The notes under the pieces: model-generated
What the model was told of the DNA's origin: nothing
Databases searched by the model: none
The model's input: only the letters and a program-made list of their open reading frames with translations
Assembly (NCBI GenBank): GCA_011317545.1
Contig: WUJK01000009.1
Span: 1,178,001 to 1,242,000 of the forward strand
Direction of reading: 5' to 3'
Length of the DNA stretch: 64,000 bases
Source of the DNA: Coniella vitis
Taxonomy: Eukaryota; Ascomycota; Sordariomycetes; Diaporthales; Schizoparmaceae
In this document: positions 23,631 to 35,596 of the stretch, piece after piece
How the letters are laid out: the number at the start of each line of letters is the position of its first letter
Position numbering within the stretch: position 1 is the stretch's first letter
Made by a program: the position numbers and the translations under genes

Positions 23631-25484
23631 ATGCCTCAAGCCAGCAGCCTCCCAGCTTGGAGTGAGCTCCAGCAGCACCGCGACACTGTGGGCAAGAGCT
23701 TCGTCCTCAAAGAGGCCTTTGCCAGCGACCCCAAACGCTTTGAGAAATACACCCGCACCTTCACTCTGCCTGGCTCTGTGTCCTCGTCCGGCCAGCCCAC
23801 CGACATCCTGTTCGACTTCTCCAAGAACTTCCTCGCCGATGACACCCTCGACTTGCTGGTCAAGCTGGCCGAGCAGGCTGGCGTCGAAAAGAAGCGCGAG
23901 GCCATGTTTGCCGGCGAAAAGATCAACTTTACCGAGGATCGCGCCGTCTACCACGCCGCCCTGCGCAATGTTAGCCTCGAGGGCAAGCCTTGGGACATGA
24001 AGGTCGACGGTGTGGACGTCATGGGCACCAACGGCGGTGTCAACGAGGTCCTGGCCCACATGAAGGAGTTCAGCGAGCAGGTCCGCAGCGGCTCGTGGAA
24101 GGGATACACTGGCAAGAAGCTGACGACCATCATCAACGTTGGTATCGGCGGTTCTGACCTGTGAGTCCATTGCCTGCACTTGGGACGTCGCAACCTTTCT
24201 GGTTGTTCAAAACCCACAGAGATACTAACGACTTGAATCCAGGGGTCCTGTCATGGTCACGGAGGCTCTCAAGCACTACGGTGCCAGGGACCAGACCCTC
24301 CACTTCGTCTCCAACATTGACGGCACCCACATGGCCGAGGCCCTCGCCAACTCGGACCCCGAGACCACCCTCTTCCTGATCGCTTCCAAGACCTTTACCA
24401 CCGCCGAGACGACCACCAACGCCAACACGGCCAAGAGCTGGTTCCTCGAGAAGACGGGCGGCAAGGGCGAAATTGCCAAGCACTTCGTGGCGCTGTCCAC
24501 CAACGAGCCCGAAGTCACCAAGTTTGGCATCGACTCCAAGAACATGTTTGGCTTTGAGAGCTGGGTTGGCGGCCGCTACTCCGTCTGGAGTGCCATTGGT
24601 CTCTCGGTTGCTCTTTACATTGGATTCGAGAACTTTGAGAAGTTCCTGGCTGGTGCCCACGAGATGGACAAGCACTTCCGCAGCGCGGCGCTCAAGGACA
24701 ACATCCCCGCCATTGGTGGCCTGTTGAGCGTGTGGTACAGCGACTTCTACAGCGCACAGACTCACTTGGTTGCTCCGTAAGTACAACAATGTTGTGCAGG
24801 AAGGCTGACAACGGCTGCTTATCCCTCCGCGTTCTTTGCTAACTTGCCTCTTCCAGATTTGACCAGTACCTGCACCGCTTCCCTGCCTACTTGCAGCAGC
24901 TCTCCATGGAGTCCAACGGCAAGACGATTACCTCGGACGGCTCGCCCGCCAAGTACACGACTGGCCCCATCCTCTTTGGTGAGCCTTGCACCAACGCCCA
25001 GCACTCCTTCTTCCAGCTGGTGCACCAGGGCACCAAGCTCATCCCCACCGACTTCATCCTCGCCGCCAAGTCCCACAACCCCATCTCGGACAACTTGCAC
25101 CAGAAGATGCTGGCCTCCAACTACCTGGCTCAGGCTGAGGCTCTGATGGTTGGCAAGACGGCTGAGGAGGTCAAGGCTGAGGGTGCCCCCGAGAACCTGG
25201 TGCCCCACAAGGTCTTTTTGGGCAACCGACCCACGACCAGCATCCTGGTTGGCGGCCACATTGGCCCTGCTGAGCTTGGTGCTCTGATTGTCTACTACGA
25301 GCACCTGACCTTCACCGAGGGTGCCGTCTGGGACATCAACTCTTTTGACCAGTGGGGTGTCGAGTTGGGCAAGGTCCTTGCTAAGAAGATTCTCAAGGAG
25401 CTTGACGAGTCTGGCGACGGCGCTGGCCACGACGCATCCACTGGCGGCCTCATCAGCGCTTTCAAGAAGTACTCTAGCCTGTAA
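23631..25484 (+). CDS. pgi1: Glucose-6-phosphate isomerase
   Basis: This cytosolic enzyme interconverts glucose-6-phosphate and fructose-6-phosphate, the second step of glycolysis. Three exons (23631-24160, 24243-24776, 24857-25484) with introns of 82 and 80 nt give 563 residues, normal for the family. The sugar-phosphate loop GIGGSDLGP is rebuilt exactly across the first intron. PROSITE-type signatures are visible: VGGRYSVWSAIGLS and SFDQWGVELGK. The catalytic-region strings FLIASKTFTTAET and GNRPTTSI are also present. C-ending codons are strongly preferred, as expected for a highly expressed gene. The C-terminus (GLISAFKKYSSL) has no obvious peroxisomal signal. It is convergent with the CE5 esterase gene, 360 bp away. 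Confidence 0.98.
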
Positions 25485-25844
25485 AGCATTGGCTTTTGTA
25501 CACGCAGCTCCTGCGATTTACGATTTTTACGGGCCGTAGAAGGGGCCTGTACCCTGAATAATAAGCATTTATAGATACACCCTGGGATAAATTGAATTAA
25601 TGGACTCTTTATTTCCGAAGACGTGCGTGTGAATAAATGAGAATTGGTCTTGTCAGATGGTCATAAGTCTTGGCAAATCTCTCAAGTTTATCCCAAGTCT
25701 TGTATTCAGCACATGTTTCTTTTTTGGATTTAAACAAATGTATATCCTTTCAGTCGCACAAGCATCTTTTCAAGCATCAACCCATCCATTATTTCACCCG
25801 TAATGTGTTCCAAGTACCTAGATAGACCGAACAAACCCCACCCA
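25485..25844. other. Convergent 3' intergenic region
   Basis: It separates the stop codons of the isomerase (+) and the CE5 esterase (-). It is AT-rich with AATAA-like strings and probably holds both poly(A) sites. No gene is seen. Confidence 0.5.
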
Positions 25845-27283
25845 TCACCCTCGTGCACCCGAACAACCGCCAATCTTGGCCACGGTGTAGTTCCCCGCCT
25901 GGGCGCCGTACTCGGGCACATAACCAGTATGGATGGACAGGGCGTCGGGTGCTGTGCCATTGTCGCAGTACATGTCTCCGCTGTCGCAGTAGCTTACAAG
26001 GACGGGGGCTATGGGATCGCAGGCTGCGTTGTTGCGACGGGGGAAGTACTGTGTTTTTTTTTTTTTTGTGTTACTAAACAAAAAACCCCAGAAAAAAAAA
26101 GAAAAACAAGAGAAAGCAAGAGAAAAGAAAAGTTTGATATATTTGTTCATTCAAGAGACTTTTTCTTTTTTTTTTTTTTCCCCAAGGGGAAAAGGGGGGC
26201 AGAGGTAAGGAATGAATGGAGAGAGGGTAGGAAAGAAAAGGGAAACTTACGCTGGCGTTGCTGGCGTTGCCGCGGTCCCAGGGGAGGCCTTTGACGAATG
26301 TTGGGTCGCCCATGATGACGGCGGCGGCGACTGGATGTGAAGACGAAAGTTTAGCGATGGGTACCAGGATGGAGGATATTTGGAAGGTTGGATTTTCCGA
26401 GAGATTTATGTTGCGAGTGTTTTGATTTCCTTTTTTTTGGGGGGGGGGGGGGGCTTTCTTCTCTGCTTGACTACAATGGATATGTGTGTCTTTTTGTTGA
26501 GGGGTTGGTGTAGTAGGGTAGAGATTTCAAAGAATATAGAGAAAAAGAAAAGAAAAGAAAAGAAGGAGAAAAGAAATAAACTCACGAGAATCTTTAACAC
26601 TCTCAGCATACGCAGGCGTCGGCTCAAAGCCCACTTCAGACGTACCGCAGAGGAAGTCTGCCGTCACCTGGGCGCCCTGCGAGTATCCCATGAGGACAAT
26701 TTTGCTGTGTGGGCAGCAGGCTTGGTAGGTTGTGACGAGCGCGGTGAGGTTGCCGACGCCGTCAGGCTCGGATGGGGTGTAGGGGTCCAGGAGGGCCGGG
26801 TCTGGTGGTTGTTTCGTCAATGAGTGTTGTTTTGAGGGGTCTCATCTTGTCCTTTTTTTCCCTGTACTTTTTTCTTCCTTTTCTATTTTTCTATAAAAGC
26901 GGGTGAATGTGGTTTACACCTTCTGAGATGGCCCATCCGAATTGGAGTGGTGGTATCACGAAACAAGGAAATAGCCCTTCCTAAAACTCACATGGATTGG
27001 CCACGATATCAGACCCAGGACAAGCCGCAACAACAGCCTCCGCGACAGCGCCGATAACGCCCGTCCCAGGCGCCTCGTCCGAGGCGCGCGAGACGATAAT
27101 GTGGGCTGCGCCGTGGGACGGCGTGCAGGTGATGTTGCTGCAGTAGCGCAAGGAGGCTGCGGCGAGGTCGTTTTTAGGAACCACAAAGGCGTGCGCTTGC
27201 GTGTTGGTGCTGGAGCTGGGCGCCAGCAGGAGGAGGAGGGAGGCCTTAGAGAAGGAGAGGGCGGTGGCGGTGGAGGACTTCAT
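25845..27283 (-). CDS. Secreted CE5 esterase (acetylxylan esterase/cutinase family)
   Basis: CE5 serine esterases remove acetyl groups from xylan or cleave cutin. Four exons (26992-27283, 26586-26801, 26251-26330, 25845-26048) give 263 residues. A signal peptide with a Leu-rich core (SKASLLLLLAPSSS) is followed by the catalytic Ser in GYSQG, Asp in the CDSGDMYCDN region and His in ALSIHTGYV, the family order. Several sequons are present. The region CDPIAPVLVSYCDSGDMYC and absence of a cellulose-binding module suggest a single-domain acetylxylan esterase, but cutinase cannot be excluded. The introns are 190, 255 and 202 nt, three to four times the local norm, and are filled with homopolymer runs. 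Splicing restores ANPYPALLDPY, KDSLAAAVIMGDP and NASYFPRR, so the model is well supported. Confidence 0.88.
26431..26453. repeat. T8-G15 homopolymer junction in a CE5 intron
   Basis: Eight T are followed directly by fifteen G, inside the 255-nt second intron of the CE5 gene. On the sense (minus) strand this is C15A8. A near twin lies 870 bp away at 27305. Confidence 0.9.
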
Positions 27284-30200
27284 CTTGTTTTGGGTTGTTC
27301 TTCGTTTTTTTTTTGGGGGGGGGGGGGGTGGGGGAAGGCGAGATGTCAGAACTAAAAGTCTTGGATCGATTGTATGACGGATACTCGATGCTCGTGACTT
27401 TTTGGATCCTTGATAGTGGTCGGGCGAGCTGGTTTTCTTGCGAGCCTGGTACTCGATGATATGGGGTTGGATATTGGCCGCCTTCTCTGCAGGAACGCAA
27501 GTCTGCCCTACTCTTGCAACGAAGGGCACCAGTCAACAAAGGTTTGAAGCCAAGGACGCAAAAAGGATGCTGTGCAAAGACGAGAGGCAGAAAAGACAAA
27601 AGGGAAGTAGCCAGCTATATTTATATACCGTGAGAGAGCTCCGAATCTCTTTAACCCCCCGTGAACTGATTATGTAGTTACGTTATTGATGTGCTACTTG
27701 CTCCAACAGAATCTCCGAGGGTTCAGCCACAGGACAACACATGTACATACACCACGCTTCCAACGAAAAATGGTATAGAAATGCACAACGCCCCGACTAA
27801 GAATCCATGGTTAAAGAGCGGGGTCAGAGGGGGAAACCAAAAAAAAAAAAAAAAAAAAAAGGCCCGGAAAATGAATCTCCAAGTGCAGCATCAGCAGCAG
27901 CAGCGGCAGCAGCAGCATTGCATCGCGACTGGGCCCTGGCTATGGAGGAGACAATGTAACAGCAGCCGGGTGTTTGCCAGGGGTTTACCGAACAGGAATT
28001 GAGTTTGAAAGCAGGGACCGCCTTTTGGGGACATGATAAACGAGCGAAACTATGATATCGCCGCTGCAAGAAAGAGGGGTGGCTGTTCAGGAGGAATCGG
28101 GCCAAGAGAGCCAATGACATACTGGAGGCTTTGAGTTAAGCGGTCTGCGCAGGAGGAAAGATGACTGCCAATATAAGTATACGGTTGATTCTACCATGCC
28201 CGGAAATCCCAAGACATTTGCCATCAATCTGAGCGTTTCCACCTTTCGGCCCTGCCATGCAAGAGGGCTGGACTTGTGCTCAGGGCGTTGATATAAAAAG
28301 ACCATTGTGTACAGGAGCATTGGCAAAAAGAGTTCCAAGCAAGTACTTTTTATTAGCTGTTCAGTACTGGGTGCCGTCGGTCCGAAAAGCAAACAAAACT
28401 CTTCGGGACTGTTGCCATCTAGAGGCAAGCGTTACGACTGACAGGTCTGGGATGCCACGCTGTCATGTGTACGTTGCTTTTGATTCTCCTTTTTTTATTA
28501 TTATCGTTGGGTAGGCAGTCGAGTGGCTTTGCCTCAGCTGAAGAAAGTTGGTTGAGTTCAGTGTTGTGCGATGGTTTACTTTGGACTTTTTGGGGTCTTT
28601 TGGAAATCCGAGTTGGATATGAATGGGTATCGAGACCTGCATTCTCTCGGCTGCTTGTCCATCATGGACCCTTCCATTTGAACCTCTAGCAAAGCCAAGA
28701 CCGCGACAATCTTTTGAATACCTGCATCTCCTTCTCAGAGCTAAGAAAAGCTACCCCGCAACTTTTTCCATATATATACTTACTAACGAACGACATGCAG
28801 TAGCGGAACGAGCCGATCTAGGCCAGCAGCAGCAGCAGCCCAACCAGGGGAGCGGAACGCCACGCAGGACAGAAGCACAGTCGCAACCATACCTCAATTC
28901 GGTAATGCGAGGGTCTCTGTTTTTGGCTGTACATAGGAGCATGGAGGCGGAATTGGATGATTGGATTCGCTCGTGCCACTATGTATACACAACACATACA
29001 CAGCGTAGTAATAGCAGTGGCTGGCCTTGTCCTGATTGGTCGGTTGCGTTGCTCTCCTAGTCGGGCCACCGAGTCTGGGGCCTCGGGTCGTGCCTCGGGT
29101 CGTATCAACAAAATAACCTCACCTCTTGGGCGGCAAAGTCCAATCGCAACTTTGTCTGTTTCTGGCCAGTTGCCGGCTGGCAAGTACGTAACATCAGCTT
29201 CAAGTGCTGCACTGATCATGTTCCGCCCAGATTGTATCTTTGGTCTGGATTTTGATGGTTGACGACCTTTGTAGCGAGGAAAGGAAAGAAAAAGGTTGTA
29301 ACAAGTCACAATAACCACAACAATCATTCAAACAGACTGCTAAATCGCGTCCATCAAGCGGGTCCATGAGCAAAAGAAGGGCATGGACTTGAGAACCTCC
29401 AGAGAGAAGTCGCAGCGGACAAGGACTCAAGGAGAGCTGTGCTGTATGTGTAAACGGTCTTCTTCATCCTCATCAGCAGACCTGCCCCTCTCCAAGCATT
29501 GCGTAGACACCGGCAGCGAAAGCAAGAAAACTGGCATGGTGAAGCTTATGATGATCAAGTCCGTTCCGTCGCGTGACCTCTGCCGATACGCAAGCAAATC
29601 CGTAAAGGGCCCAGCGGTTTTAATGATTTGGAGCAGTGGGTTGCCCTATCCCCCTTCGCAGGAATCTGTCATCACCATCATACCATCTCACCATCCTGAG
29701 CATCATCGTCATAAGTATCTCATCGCATCTGATCTGCGATCGGCCATTGCTCTGACCGAGTTTAGCAGGAGCCAAGCTGCCAGTCATCAGGCACAGCGCA
29801 GATGCCCTGAGAAAGATCCCGCCTTCCAACCCCAGATTTTGCAGCCTTGCCTCGGCTGTGTCGGTCCATGGTAGGCCAGAGAAAAGAGGAAAAGGAAGGG
29901 GTCCTGTTGATCCATAATTACGTCGTTCTTGTCCTGCGTTTCTCTTCTTTGCCCCCTCGGGTCTCATCTCTATACTATGTACCGAAACCGAAACCACCAA
30001 AACGAAGTGGGAATGAGCGTATTGACGTCATTTTTGGCTTGGGGCCTTTTTTCCCTTCGACCAGGGTGGCAGGGTGAGCGCGTTCAGGGCTTGCCTACCG
30101 CCTGTACTATGTACTGTGTAGCAGCCCGCAACCCTGCAACGGATGGTTCTAGCGTATCTAGGCTCGCTGCCGCCTCCCTGCACAGCACAGCACAGTAGGT

Positions 30201-31490
30201 TCTTTCATAGTAGGCCAATGGCATAACACGGCTTCGACACAAGCATCCCTGCGGCCACCCGAAAGGTCCGTCCTCAGTACAAGGGAAACGTTAACCCCCA
30301 AAAAGGAAAAAGAAAAAAAAAAAAAAAAACGAAAAATCCAATCAAAAGGGCAACGTGCAATCAGCAACATCTTGTATTGTTCAATGTGTTCTGTTCAGAG
30401 CAACCTGACTTGACTTGTGTACATAGCATGGGTAGGACGGTGAACAAGAGCAAACGAGGCGAAGCAAAGGTCCAGACCAACAAGCCACTAAGCACTCGAT
30501 GGGGAATTCTTTCTCTCAGGACGCGAACTGTGCTGCTGCTGCTGCTGCATCCGGGTGTGGACTTGGCCTCGTCAACCCCCACTGACACCATGAAAAATAC
30601 CAGTCAGAACGAACAGGGCTTTCTTTGGAATGGAATGGAGGCACCCGCCTCATTTGGCCCACGGGCTATAGTACACACATGGTAGAATAACATCAAAGTC
30701 CCGGCGAAAGGGGGCCCGGGCCTTTATTCCCAGGACCCCGTGGCACAGTGGGGAAAACGGAGAATCGTAGCCGCCATTACACCGCGCACCGCGCACCGCG
30801 CACCGCAACCCCAAAAAGGAATCAGAACGTCCTGGTTCGCTCCACGTCATCGCAGAGATCCAGAATCGTCAAGACCAACCCCCCACCCCCCGCCGCCGAA
30901 TCGAGCCCCACGTGCAGTCATCGTTTTGGCGAGATTTCTCGACATTTCCATCCATCCTTGAACAGGCTCTCAAGGGACATTTTTCCAGATCAGGGGGTGA
31001 TTCTAGATAGCAAGAGGCCCACTGCATCCCCCCCCCCTCTATCTTTTGGTCTGTTATATCTATGCAAGTGATGACCCCTTCTCCCCTTCTTCGCGAATTC
31101 CAGTTGTTTTTGTTTATTGTATTTTCCTTCTCCTTCCTCGATGCCAATCTCTTTAGCGTTTCGTTAACTACCTAGAACCACACAACCATCTCTTTGATCG
31201 ATTCAGAACACGCCTGGGGGCGGCATTGCTCTTTCTTGGGATATCCACAAGCGACATTTTTACGATAGACGAGAAGCGCTACACTAAAATTGCCCTATCT
31301 ATCAGCGAGTATAATAAAGATAAAAAAAAGAATTCATCCTCACCTATCCTCACACCTTGACTGTGGAGCAAGGACGATACGACTCCTCCGGGCCCCCTTC
31401 GATCGCCACCAATATTTGATCTGCGTATGCTGAGGTCACCGCTCCTCTGAAAGTTGTCTGGTCCCCTTCGACGCGCACACAAATCCAAAC
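27284..31490. other. 4.2-kb gene desert with simple repeats
   Basis: No protein gene is supported. Open frames of 100-170 codons (for example 29383-29874 and 28818-29327) have no motifs and overlap on opposite strands. Simple repeats include A22 at 27839-27860, an A-rich run at about 30301-30330, CAG-type triplets near 27893-27915 and 28826-28839, and C-runs at about 31029-31036. Two copies of TACTATGTA occur at 29973 and 30105. A long 5' leader for the gene at 31491 or a non-coding RNA is possible but not shown. Confidence 0.5.
27305..27328. repeat. T10-G14 homopolymer junction upstream of the CE5 start
   Basis: Ten T are followed by fourteen G, 22 bp upstream of the CE5 start codon, in its 5' UTR or core promoter. 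On the sense strand it reads C14A10. G-runs this long can form unusual structures and often vary in length between strains. Confidence 0.9.
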
Positions 31491-31526
31491 ATGTCTATAC
31501 AAACAACTACAACCACCACCACCGCC

Positions 31527-31557
<31 letters not shown>

Positions 31558-32024
31558 CCATGTCACAACCAATCCTCAAGTCATCCACGACCGCAATGAC
31601 GGCGACAACGCGGCGAAGCGACAACCCCGAGAGGGCCGCCCGCCCCTACGCCTTTGAGCTCGGCTCTGCATGGTCCTGCTCAAGCGAGCACACGTCATCG
31701 GTCGTGCTCAGTCTCGCACAGCAATTCCTGCAAATTAACCGCCTCCTCCTCACATACCTCGTCTTCGGCTGCAACGTCGCCGCCCTGCAGACCATGCTCG
31801 TCACAAGAGACTTGATAGTAGCATCTGCAACGGCCCTCGCAAGGCTGGCGTGGTCCATATGGGACTCCAAGACGGCCCGCCGGCTGCGCAGGAAACTCGA
31901 ATTTGAGTTCTTTGTGCTCATCCTGGGCTGCGGCAATGGCTTCGCGCTTATCATTTTCTGGCCTGGATGGATCTTTGTGGGCTTGGTCTACCTCGCCTAC
32001 ATAATGTGGTCGTTGGCCACTTGA
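31491..32024 (+). CDS. Thr-rich N-terminus, C-terminal membrane protein, unknown function
   Basis: A single exon of 177 codons. The first ATG is followed by a near-pure Thr tract (residues 5-23) encoded by ACA/ACC repeats. A second ATG at 31560 (MSQPILKSS) lies at the end of the tract and could be the true start, making the repeat 5' UTR. The C-terminal third is hydrophobic (VLILGCGNGFALIIFWPGW and FVGLVYLAYIMWSL), with a basic stretch (KTARRLRRKLEFEF) before it, suggesting two tail-end membrane helices facing the cytosol. A weaker hydrophobic segment lies at INRLLLTYLVFGCNVA. The family is not recognised. It converges on the XAP5 gene with 145 bp between stops. Confidence 0.65.
31509..31559. 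repeat. (ACA)n trinucleotide repeat
   Basis: Runs of ACA/ACC repeat in frame with the upstream ATG and encode the poly-Thr tract of the gene at 31491. Length polymorphism is likely. Confidence 0.85.
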
Positions 32025-32169
32025 AAGGTTGTCATCTGAGACAGACCAGTTTCCAAAACTATCCAGAACATCCTGGACAAAATACCCAAACGAGACGGCG
32101 GGCACGACGACATCATCTAGGGACCAGCTGATCAATGATTGAATGCATCCACCAACAATCAGCTGGGTC

Positions 32170-33618
32170 TCATCTTGAGTAGAAAAAGGTATTCCCGCCG
32201 GTGTCTTTCCGGATCTCGGTCGTATAATCCTTCTCCGGATCGAATTCTTGCCACGTGCTGGCTGGGTAAATGTGCTTGTTGCGCTCATACCAACGCCGAT
32301 CGACGACTTTGGTAAATGTCGGGTCCTCGTTGGCGCCCTCGAGCATGCTGATATCCACGGCGCTTTTGGTGATGCCGCCCTTGACCGTGGACAAAAGCTC
32401 ACCAGAGGAAGTCGCATCATCCGAGTCGCCGTTGGCCGACCGCGCCTGAATGCGCGGCTCGGCGCTGTAGTTGAACAGTCTCACGTTGTTTGGACCAACA
32501 GACTTGTTCACGATGAAGAAGTAGAATTCATAATGCTGTTGAGAAGGAAGAGTTAGCAGAGCAGTCCAATCAAGTTGAATACTCAATATTTAAAAAGAAA
32601 AAAAGAAAGAAAAAATTGCATAAAACAGCAATCAGTTTTTGGTAGAGTGGTTCCTCTTCAAGTGTGAACTCACATGTGGTATAATGATTGTCCCTCTCAC
32701 CAACAACAAATCATCCACACCAACGCGCGCCCATTCACGTCGCACGTTCACAGTCTTCTCGCCACCCACACGTAGCTGCGCACCCACTTTCCGGCTCTTG
32801 TCGAGGAAAACCCACACAAACTCGCCCTTGCGCACGCGCACCGTTCCACCAGGCGTGTTGGTTCCATCGTAAAACACAAAAGGGATCGCAATCTCGGTGT
32901 TCTTGACCGCCTCCTGCAGCAGTAGAAACTCCCTGCGTAGCGCCTCGCGCTCAGCTGCTTCGCGCCGAAGCGCCGCTTTGGTCAGCGCCCGCGGCACTAC
33001 CCCCACGGAAGCGTTGGCTACAATTTTGGCTCCCTTTTTGCTGTTGCTGTCGCCGTCATTCGCACCAGCACCGCCGTCCGCGCTCACGTCTGCGCTGCCC
33101 TCTCTTGTCTTTCCTTCGTTGCCATTCCCATCACTTTCCGCATCCTTCTTTGCCTTATCCTGCTTCTTCAGCGGCTTCTTCACAACCGTTCCCTCGCTTG
33201 CGTTCCCGCCTTCCTCCTCGTCCTCCTCCTCTTCATCGCCAAAAGAGACCAGCGCCCGCTTTGATTTTTTCGCTTTTTTCACTGCTCTCTGATGCCGCGA
33301 TTGCTTCTCGCTTCCGCTGCCAGTTCCGCTCGCGCCACCCCCATCATTTGCGCCACCACCGCCGCCGCTCGGCGTCCCGCTGCGTGACCGACCGGTGGCG
33401 GGTGTGTTGGCGCCCGAGGAGCCGGTGCGGAGGGCCTCGCGCGCCTCGCGCTCTTGCTGCTCGAGGACCTCGGCGCGGCGCTTGCGGAAATCCGAGAGCG
33501 CGACGAGGCCGACGGTGTTTGTGGAGAGGCGCTCTTGGGTAGTTAGGTTCGAGGGGGCTTTGAAGCGGGATTGTTGTTGTTGTTGTTGCTGTTGTTGTGC
33601 GGGGGGCGTTTCGGACAT
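32170..33618 (-). CDS. XAP5/FAM50 family nuclear protein
   Basis: XAP5 proteins are conserved nuclear proteins linked to chromatin, circadian control in plants and spliceosome C-complex function in animals. Two exons (32674-33618, 32536 being the first intron base; exon 2 is 32170-32535) give 436 residues. The N-terminus carries a poly-Gln tract (residues 8-16), the conserved LSTNTVGLVALSDFRKRRAEVLEQQ and a long charged low-complexity middle with an acidic run. The C-terminal XAP5 domain is clear: IPFVFYDGTNTPGGTVRV, VFLDKSRKVGAQL, LLLVRGTIIIPH joined to HYEFYFFI across the intron, and KHIYPASTWQEFDPEKDY. I chose the ATG at 33618 (MSETPPAQ) over an in-frame upstream one at 33756 because the extra residues are low-complexity. 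Tail to tail with the gene at 31491. Confidence 0.9.
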
Positions 33619-34028
33619 TTCCTTGGAGTTGATTCTCTTGCTAATCCTTGAATTGTCGGAGTGGCTTATCCGGTTCCCTTTTGGAAGCTTGGGGGTGGTG
33701 GTGCTGTTGCTGGTGTTGTTGGTGTTTGTTTTTGGTTTGCGTCGGAGGTTAATCAAGTATGGTAATATCGTAAAGTACCTTGTACGGCAGGCAGGGTTGG
33801 GAGGTACCGAGGTGATGAATCGTGCCAGGGTTAGTCAGGGTTACAAGAGGAGCTCTTTGCCTTTACTATGTACCGCCCATGTTCGCCCGGATTTCCTATA
33901 TGCTAGTGTCTCTATTCGCAAAATATTGTTTTCGCTCTCCTCTCCAGACGATAGATTATCATGATATCAGGCCAAGTTATGAACCACGTGTCGCTCAAGA
34001 CGGAACCTGTCGTCCAGCTCCGCAATCC
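33619..34028. other. XAP5 promoter region
   Basis: It separates the XAP5 start from the stop of the METTL16-like gene on the same strand. One TACTATGTA copy lies at 33864-33872. No gene is seen. Confidence 0.5.
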
Positions 34029-35596
34029 TCATTCTGAACCTTGGAGTCTTGTCTTGACGAACCCACAAAAGCTGGTATAAATGGCTTCATCATGGCCCTC
34101 ACGCCAGCGACACTCCACCACAGCCTCAGTCGTTTTAACAATTATAGACAGAGAAAAGCCAAAAACACAGACTTCGCTTGGCTCAGGCCTTGAGCTTCTA
34201 GCCGGAACACCCTCTACCTCTTCGCGCTTCCTCTTCCTCCGCCACGCTCGGCTCCAGACGTTCTCTCTCGCGCGTCCCGTTCCTCGAAGCAATTCTGCGT
34301 TCCACTCCCACGATATCAAGTCGAGGCCTCCGACCAACGCAGAGAGAGCTTCACCCTTGGCGGCCACACCATCCTGGACTGGGAACTTGGCTATTTCTGC
34401 TTCAACGACCGTCGGCAGGATCTTCCTCCACGGCGTTGCTTTCATGCCTCTGCAGGCATCTTGACTCGGCCTCATGGGCCCAAAGCTCCATGCCAGTGCC
34501 CAGCGTCGCGTCTTGTTGCCTTGAACGAATTCAGTAACGGCGTAGTTATCAATACCCCTTTCGCGAACCTTGTCAACCATGGTTTCCAAGCTCGACACCA
34601 TGCCAAACATGGCTGTATACCACTGAACCCTTTCCTTGAGGACCAGTGACTCCTCCAGGATGCGTGTCGCAAATGACACTTCGCCGCCTTCGCAGACCAT
34701 TTCAACAGGCACGCCTGTACATGCGGAGTGCGGGGGCCGAGATTTCTTGGCTGCAGATCTTGTCATTTCCTCTTCAGACTGGTAGAATGGCGGGTTTGTC
34801 ATGAGAAAGTCGATGCGATCCAAGCCTACGTCGTCTAGAGGTACCAGTGCGTCCGTTTGCTTCCGCGGTACAACCCTGATCCTGCTCTGCAAGTCGTTGA
34901 GTGCCACATTCTGGGTCGCGTGTCTTACATTATCCTCATCAATATCTGAGGACCGTCCAGTCAGTGGAATGGATGTCCCTTTTCGGATAGACAGGGCTAC
35001 ACGGTCAAACTCACCGGTGGCAATGAAGGACCATGGGCGCTGAGCACATCCAAGAAGAGGATAAATGCAGCTTGCACCTGTGCCAATGTCCAGGCCACAC
35101 AACTTGCCGCCAGGTTCATCGTACGAGCTAGAGTCGAGAAGCCTTTTGAGCCAGAGGATGTAGTTGTGTCTGTTTGGGACCTACTTGCCACTCATCAGCC
35201 CCTTAGGACAACAGCACAATTTCAGCGATATGCTACCACCACCGAGAAGGACAAACGCATCACGAGACGCACAGGGGGGCAGAGCCTATCATCCGGGAGC
35301 TCAATCTTCAGCCCAAAGTCAGCCTTGAGGAGCGTCTTGGTGAGTTGCTTAACAGCCGCTGGTTCGTTAAAGTCCAGCTGGCCATTGGGCTTGAGTCTAT
35401 GGCAACACAAACGGTCAGCGTCGGGATAGAACCATGCTCCTGGGGAGAAACGGGATTTGGCTTGGCAGGAAAGAGAAAGAGGTGCACGTATTCACATCGC
35501 ACGGAAGTCGGGATCCCGAGCTGCAAGCTCTCGAAAACTGGGATCCTGCAGGTACAGCGACCGAAAATAGACATCGCTTCTCGGGGTGGATGCCAT
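34029..35596 (-). CDS. METTL16-type RNA N6-adenosine methyltransferase
   Basis: METTL16 and its fission-yeast relative methylate A43 of U6 snRNA, tuning 5' splice-site recognition. Four exons (35496-35596, 35273-35396, 35015-35180, 34029-34945) with three introns give 435 residues. The N-terminal module reads YLQDPSFRELAARDPDFRA and LDFNEPAAVKQLTKTLLKADFGL. The SAM-binding loop is CGLDIGTGASCIYPLLG (about residues 103-118), and the catalytic tetrad NPPF is at about 181-184. Then come FATRILEESLVLKERVQWY and the family string TRRWALAWSFGP. A basic patch (WRRKRKREE) near residue 360 could be a nuclear signal. The vertebrate C-terminal VCR domains are not evident, as in other fungi. All splice joins fall in conserved text. 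Divergent from the phosphatase gene. Confidence 0.92.

Noticed and set aside
26410..27330. Homopolymer tracts as a telomere or assembly gap
   Set aside because: No telomere repeat (TTAGGG) is present, and the esterase exons on either side splice in frame.
29383..29874. Open frame of 163 codons in the gene desert
   Set aside because: Low-complexity Ser and no recognisable domain; an opposite-strand frame overlaps its 3' half.
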